From assembly GCA_902795745.1 (NCBI GenBank), contig CADBMG010000081.1, positions 1 to 5,463 of the forward strand: a stretch of 5,463 nt of DNA, read 5' to 3'. Below the pieces are notes generated by a model. The model had not been told where the DNA came from and did not search any database. It saw nothing but the letters and a program-made list of their open reading frames with translations. Each line of letters opens with the position of its first letter. Positions within the stretch are counted from its first letter, which is position 1. Source of the stretch: an uncultured Pseudomonadota bacterium. GTDB lineage: Bacteria; Pseudomonadota; Alphaproteobacteria; RF32; CAG-239. Made by a program: the position numbers and the translations under genes. Below, piece after piece: positions 5,421 through 5,463 of the stretch.

Positions 5421-5463
5421 CATGAAATAAATATTACACGAAAAAATAAATTATTCAATCTAA

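Noticed and set aside
1..5463. CRISPR array, tRNA, rRNA, transposase, toxin-antitoxin pair
   Set aside because: No regularly spaced repeats, cloverleaf, rRNA segments, transposase motifs or paired small genes are visible on either strand.

Overview
The window is AT-rich bacterial DNA with two different halves. The left end (about 2-964, + strand) is the 3' part of a gene for a highly cysteine-rich modular protein with polyserine linkers. The rest is compact, ordinary chromosome, mostly on the minus strand: a metabolic enzyme, an acetyltransferase and two LysR-type regulators. A one-chain iron-sulfur L-serine dehydratase, LysR pairs and a Cys-rich poly-Ser surface-type protein in a low-GC genome suggest a host-associated or gut proteobacterium, possibly an AT-rich alphaproteobacterium. 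That placement is an inference from style and memory; no marker gene is present.

Layout. (1) 2-964 +: 320 codons of a gene that enters from the left edge. It holds two 34-residue Cys repeats, a KCxC module, a 13-Ser linker, a double DxDC module, a 19-Ser linker and a second KCxC module. (2) 965-1210: a consensus Shine-Dalgarno sequence with no start codon behind it, a strong rho-independent terminator and a short direct repeat. (3) 1211-1657 -: the C-terminal remnant of a P-loop (AAA_33-like) kinase without its ATP-binding P-loop, overlapping the stop of the next gene upstream. (4) 1651-3021 -: complete L-serine dehydratase (sdaA type), with the cluster cysteines and the C-terminal cysteine intact. 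(5) 3251-3868 -: a GNAT-family acetyltransferase that is probably read from a leaderless mRNA. (6) 3964-4545 +: a short LysR-like regulator, divergent from the acetyltransferase. (7) 4499-5377 -: a full-length LysR regulator, convergent with and overlapping the short one by 47 bp. (8) 5378-5463: upstream region of the second LysR, with a perfect 16-bp palindrome.

How the genes relate. No single pathway links them. Serine dehydratase feeds serine carbon into pyruvate and releases ammonia. The short LysR and the GNAT gene share a 95-bp divergent promoter region, the classical arrangement of a LysR regulator and its target, so regulation of the acetyltransferase by this LysR is a reasonable hypothesis. 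The most unusual items are the cysteine-rich modular protein, the LysR lacking about 100 effector-domain residues, and the kinase fragment joined to the end of sdaA. I see no defence system, CRISPR array, transposase, tRNA or rRNA.
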